Source of the DNA: Pseudomonadota bacterium
Lineage (GTDB): Bacteria > Myxococcota > UBA9042 > PHBI01
Reading direction: 5' to 3'
DNA: 8,740 nucleotides
Assembly (NCBI GenBank): GCA_005788935.1
Contig: SYAK01000565.1
Span: 1-8,740 of the forward strand
The notes beneath the pieces are model-generated. The model saw only the letters and a program-made list of their open reading frames with translations, ran no database searches and was not told where the DNA came from. Position 1 is the first letter of the stretch; the number at the start of each line of letters is the position of its first letter. A program made the position numbers and the translations under genes. Shown here one piece after another: positions 6,696 to 8,740 of this stretch.

Positions 6696-7825
6696 AGCGC
6701 CATCTGCAGCTGGAGGAGGAGCGCGTCATTGTCGAGCTGCAGCCCATGGAGCTCGCGGCGGTGGGTGTACTCGAGCTGCGCCTTCAAGTGGTTGCGGCGC
6801 AGATAGAGCTGCAGGCCGCCGGTGAGGACGAGGCTGTCACCCGCGTCGGCGAGCGCCGTGTTGTCGTCGAGCCACTCGACGCGGGCGGTGACGCCGAGGG
6901 TCTCGGCCACGAGGAGATGGCCAACCTCACCGACGAAAGCCTGGCGCGTGAGTGAAGCGGGCAGCGCGCCCGCGGTCGTGGGGTCCGCGGTCGGCGTCGC
7001 GTCGTCGAGCATGAACTCCGCCGCGACGTGAAGACCCCGATACTTCAGGACGAAATCGACCTCCCAGGCGGTCGTCCCGACGGTCTTTCCGGGGTCATGC
7101 AGGGCGGCTGCGCCGAGGCCGACCCGCAGCGCACCCCGATCGAAGTCGACGAGCCCGACGCCGAGCGGCCCGAGCGGCGCGAGCTCGACGCGGCCGATGT
7201 AGCTCAGGCGCGTGAACCGGTTGCCCGCGAGCGCCGCATCCTGAACATAGCCCTCGGCGAAGTTCGGTTCGCGCGCGAGCCCGTTCCAGACGCCGACCGC
7301 GTAATGGATGAGACCTCCGCCAAGGTCGCCCTCGAGGCTCAGTCCGGTCTGCCGGAAGGGCGCCATCGCTTGCGTCGCGAGGGGGAGCTCGGCCAGGGTC
7401 CCGCGGTGGGCGTCGAGCTGCGCAAAGCGCGAGAACGGTGTGATGCGCGTGCCGGCCACGAGGGTCGCGAGGGGGTGGCGGCGCCAGGCGACCCACGCGT
7501 CGAGGAGGTTGAGTCCGCTCGCACCGGCCTGCACACCGAGCGCCACCTCGGTGTCACCCCACGCCGTCGCGCGAAGTCCGAAGCGGCCGCGAGCGAGGCG
7601 GAAGCCGGCCGCGTCCGCTGGGTCTCCGTTGACGCGGCGGGCCTCGGCTCCAAGCAGTGGCGTGGCCTGCACCTGCAGGAGACCGGTGAGGGTGACCTGC
7701 GCGCGACCACCGTCGAGCAGCAGCAGGTCGGCTTCATCCGTCTCGTCGGCCCGGACCGGCAGTGACGTGACGGCGAGCTGCGCGAGGACGATGGCGAGCG
7801 CGAGACGAGAGAGACGAGGCGACAT
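6692..7825 (-). CDS. Outer-membrane porin, phosphate-selective OprP/OprO-like
   Basis: A 377-residue beta-barrel protein. A signal peptide (hydrophobic LALAIVLAQLAVTSLPV) ends in VRA, with predicted cleavage after Ala26. The mature part begins with an acidic stretch (DETDEAD), then GGRAQVTLTGLLQVQATP and many alternating amphipathic strands with Gly/aromatic turns. FRLARGRFGLRATAWGDTEVALGVQAG and the GTRITPFSRFAQLDAHR region are typical of the OprP/OprO (phosphate/polyphosphate-selective) porin family. Substrate choice cannot be read directly, though phosphate-like anions are the family's usual cargo. The last residue is Leu, not the Phe common at porin ends. Its TGA stop overlaps the GTG start of the PHP lipoprotein gene (GTGA), which implies co-transcription and translational coupling. 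A good GGAGGA site lies six bases before the ATG. Confidence 0.8.
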   Translation of the reverse strand: MSPRLSRLALAIVLAQLAVTSLPVRADETDEADLLLLDGGRAQVTLTGLLQVQATPLLGAEARRVNGDPADAAGFRLARGRFGLRATAWGDTEVALGVQAGASGLNLLDAWVAWRRHPLATLVAGTRITPFSRFAQLDAHRGTLAELPLATQAMAPFRQTGLSLEGDLGGGLIHYAVGVWNGLAREPNFAEGYVQDAALAGNRFTRLSYIGRVELAPLGPLGVGLVDFDRGALRVGLGAAALHDPGKTVGTTAWEVDFVLKYRGLHVAAEFMLDDATPTADPTTAGALPASLTRQAFVGEVGHLLVAETLGVTARVEWLDDNTALADAGDSLVLTGGLQLYLRRNHLKAQLEYTHRRELHGLQLDNDALLLQLQMAL

Positions 7826-7831
7826 CGGCGG

Positions 7832-7837
7832 TCCTCC
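7832..7837 (-). promoter_or_regulatory. Ribosome-binding site of the porin gene
   Basis: GGAGGA on the minus strand lies six bases before the ATG at 7825. It directly abuts a GC-rich leader structure, so its accessibility could be affected by that fold. Confidence 0.7.
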
Positions 7838-7863
7838 GCGCCGGCCCGGACGGGGGCGCCGGC
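7838..7863 (-). repeat. GC-rich 8-bp repeat able to form a leader hairpin
   Basis: GCGCCGGC occurs twice (7838-7845 and 7856-7863). Because GCCGGC is self-complementary, the two copies can pair into a short stem with a 10-12-base loop in the porin mRNA leader. It ends one base before the ribosome-binding site. It could modulate translation or be a simple GC-rich coincidence. Confidence 0.35.
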
Positions 7864-7872
7864 TGCCCGCCT

Positions 7873-7901
7873 ACCCTCTGGGCGAACTGCGTGCGTGTCA
7901 A
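7873..7901 (-). promoter_or_regulatory. Predicted sigma-70-type promoter for the porin-PHP unit
   Basis: A perfect -35 box TTGACA (7901-7896) is followed after 17 bases by GAGGGT (7878-7873). This is a weak -10 box that keeps the A and T at the two most important positions. The start point would be near 7866, giving a leader of about 40 bases that opens with the GC-rich hairpin. No other promoter-like pair stands out in this gap. Confidence 0.4.
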
Positions 7902-7923
7902 GGCGCGAGGCCACTCGCCACCG

Positions 7924-8484
7924 TCATGTCACCTGGGTGGCACCGGGGGCATCCGGACTCGCCACGAACTCGTGGGCGAGCAAGGACTGCCGAACCATGT
8001 CCCAGTGGCGCCCCTGATGAAAATACTCGTCACGAAGGACGCCCTCGACGCGGAAACCGAGGCCCTCACAGAGGTGGCGCATGCGCGCGTTGTCGGCGAA
8101 GTGGATGATCCAGACCTTGTGCAGGGCGACCTCGCCGAAGGCCCGCCCCACGAGCTGGCGCAGCGCCTCCCGCCCAAGGCCTTGGCCGCGCTGCCGCCCG
8201 AGCATGATGCCGAGGCGCGCGTTGCCTGCAGGCCGATAGATGTTGTGGATCCCGGCGGTCCCGATGGCGGCCTCCTCGTCGCCGACGGTGATGGCGAAGA
8301 GGCGGTCGGTCGGGCTCGCGATCATGCGCTGCAGGAAGGCGAGCTCGCCCTCACGTGTGATGATCTGCTGGAAACCTGAGAAGTTGCGTGTGATCTCGGG
8401 GTCGTTGATCCAGCCGAGGATCGCGTCGACGTCGGCCTCGACGACAGGTCGTAGACGGACAGACAATTCAGGGCGTGGGGACAT
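7924..8484 (-). CDS. GNAT-family N-acetyltransferase (RimJ/RimL-like)
   Basis: The protein has 186 residues and is expected to transfer acetyl from acetyl-CoA to an amine, such as a protein N-terminus or a small molecule. It opens with VRLRPVVEADVDAILGWINDPEITRNF, the typical N-terminal strand and helix. The acetyl-CoA pyrophosphate loop is R97-Q-R-G100-Q-G102-L-G (Q/RxxGxG). Motif B is NARMRHLCEGLGFRVEGVLRDEYF followed by G-R-H-W-D-M-V, as in RimJ/RimL and related enzymes. The ATG at 8484 is preferred: GGAG lies seven bases upstream, and an in-frame TTG at 8514 lies inside the terminator hairpin. The gene is 98 bases upstream of the porin gene on the same strand, but a good -35 box between them suggests separate transcription. 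The substrate cannot be told from sequence. Confidence 0.9.
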   Translation of the reverse strand: MSPRPELSVRLRPVVEADVDAILGWINDPEITRNFSGFQQIITREGELAFLQRMIASPTDRLFAITVGDEEAAIGTAGIHNIYRPAGNARLGIMLGRQRGQGLGREALRQLVGRAFGEVALHKVWIIHFADNARMRHLCEGLGFRVEGVLRDEYFHQGRHWDMVRQSLLAHEFVASPDAPGATQVT

Positions 8485-8491
8485 GAGGGGA

Positions 8492-8495
8492 CTCC
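8492..8495 (-). promoter_or_regulatory. Ribosome-binding site deciding the acetyltransferase start
   Basis: GGAG on the minus strand lies seven bases before the ATG at 8484. It rules against the longer TTG start at 8514. Confidence 0.6.
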
Positions 8496-8511
8496 GGAGC
8501 TTCAGAAACGC

Positions 8512-8536
8512 CAAAGGGGCCGTGAAGGCCCCTTTG
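8512..8536 (-). terminator. Intrinsic terminator of the Gly/Arg-rich protein gene
   Basis: A perfect 10-bp stem (8512-8521 with 8527-8536; core AAAGGGGCC / GGCCCCTTT) has a 5-base GTGAA loop. On the minus strand it is followed by GCGTTTCT, a short T-rich tail. It is almost symmetric but fits termination of the minus-strand gene ending at 8579. It lies only 27 bases before the next start codon. Confidence 0.8.
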
Positions 8537-8539
8537 ACT

Positions 8540-8562
8540 CGGACCGCGACGCGCGCGGTCCG
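8540..8562. terminator. Second tandem hairpin
   Basis: Nine base pairs (8540-8548 with 8554-8562; core GGACCGCG / CGCGGTCC) close a 5-base loop. It lies between the stop codon at 8579 and the T-tailed hairpin, three bases from the latter. It may add to termination or stabilise the mRNA 3' end. Confidence 0.55.
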
Positions 8563-8578
8563 CTACCTCACGTCAGGT

Positions 8579-8740
8579 TCAGTCGTCGTCGCCGTAGCGA
8601 GCGCCGCCGCGACCACCGCGACCCGCGTCACGACCACCGCGGCCACCGCGACCACCGTCACGGCCGCCGAAGCCACCGTCACGACCGCCACCGGGAGCAC
8701 CGGCGCCGCCGGCGCCGCCGCCGCCACCACCGTAGCCGCC
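8579..8740 (-). CDS. Gly/Arg-rich (RGG) C-terminal tail, probable RNA-binding protein, cut by window edge
   Basis: The open frame runs from the window's right edge to a TGA at 8581-8579 and encodes 53 residues. Thirty of these are Gly, with RGG and RDGG repeats (GGRDGGFGGRDGG, RGGRGGRDAGRGG), and the protein ends ARYGDDD. Such tails occur at the end of bacterial RRM-type RNA-binding proteins and some DEAD-box RNA helicases, and they bind RNA weakly. The RRM or helicase domain would lie beyond the window, so the assignment rests on the tail alone. An SSB protein is less likely because the acidic DDD end lacks the terminal I-P-F. Fourteen of 30 Gly codons are GGT, 16 are GGC and none is GGA or GGG, a selective codon use that suggests high expression. 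Two hairpins follow the stop. Confidence 0.65.
   Translation of the reverse strand, partial: GGYGGGGGGAGGAGAPGGGRDGGFGGRDGGRGGRGGRDAGRGGRGGARYGDDD
8612..8695 (-). repeat. Degenerate 9-base tandem repeats encoding RGG/RDGG units
   Basis: Units such as ACCACCGCG on the plus strand (for example 8612-8620 and 8633-8641) recur with one or two changes, in register with Arg-Gly-Gly codons. They are coding repeats of the Gly/Arg-rich tail and a likely site of length variation between strains. Confidence 0.6.

Noticed and set aside
5841..6806. A 321-codon plus-strand open frame across the porin/PHP junction
   Set aside because: It is antisense to two well-supported genes and has no recognisable motif or ribosome-binding site.
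8512..8514. TTG start extending the acetyltransferase by ten residues
   Set aside because: It lies inside the intrinsic terminator stem and has no ribosome-binding site; the ATG at 8484 has one.
8612..8695. CRISPR-like or non-coding tandem repeat array
   Set aside because: Units are only nine bases, contiguous and in codon register, with no unique spacers; they encode the Gly/Arg-rich tail.
8579..8740. Reading the Gly-rich acidic-ended tail as an SSB protein
   Set aside because: SSB tails end in an acidic run followed by I-P-F; here the protein stops at DDD and has many Arg-Gly-Gly units, which fits RNA-binding proteins better.

Overview
The window is GC-rich DNA with tightly packed genes from a Gram-negative bacterium. 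It encodes an outer-membrane porin and a lipoprotein with a Cys-rich tail of a style common in Myxococcota and related former Deltaproteobacteria. That lineage, or a metagenomic relative of it, is my best guess and is an inference from protein style only. I see no insertion sequence, integrase, CRISPR array, tRNA or rRNA.

Layout from left to right. The 3' part of an adenylate kinase gene (+) sits at the left edge, and its upstream sequence (positions 1-111) is out of frame. A strong 16-bp hairpin (486-524) separates it from a convergent two-gene minus-strand unit: a TauE/SafE-family membrane exporter (1948-2679, apparently starting at CTG) followed by an M20 metallodipeptidase (532-1920). A 110-bp divergent intergenic region with mirror-image promoter-like boxes separates the exporter from a plus-strand pterin-4a-carbinolamine dehydratase (2790-3086). 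A hairpin (3143-3172) ends both that gene and the next convergent unit. That unit is a minus-strand pair: an OprP/OprO-like porin (6692-7825) translationally coupled, by a 4-base overlap, to a 1171-residue lipoprotein with a PHP (CehA/McbA-like) metallohydrolase domain (3180-6695). Upstream of the porin lies a GNAT acetyltransferase (7924-8484). At the right edge is the Gly/Arg-rich C-terminus of a probable RNA-binding protein (8579 to the edge), followed by two tandem hairpins.

How the genes may work together. The porin and PHP lipoprotein look like one envelope module, with uptake across the outer membrane coupled to an outer-membrane-anchored metal-dependent hydrolase. Its substrate is unknown; phosphoesters would fit both families. 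The exporter and dipeptidase are close enough to be co-transcribed, with no obvious metabolic link. The remaining genes look like ordinary housekeeping or accessory functions. Most of the window is conventional; the porin/PHP pair, the CTG start and the mirror-image divergent promoter region are the parts most worth a second look.
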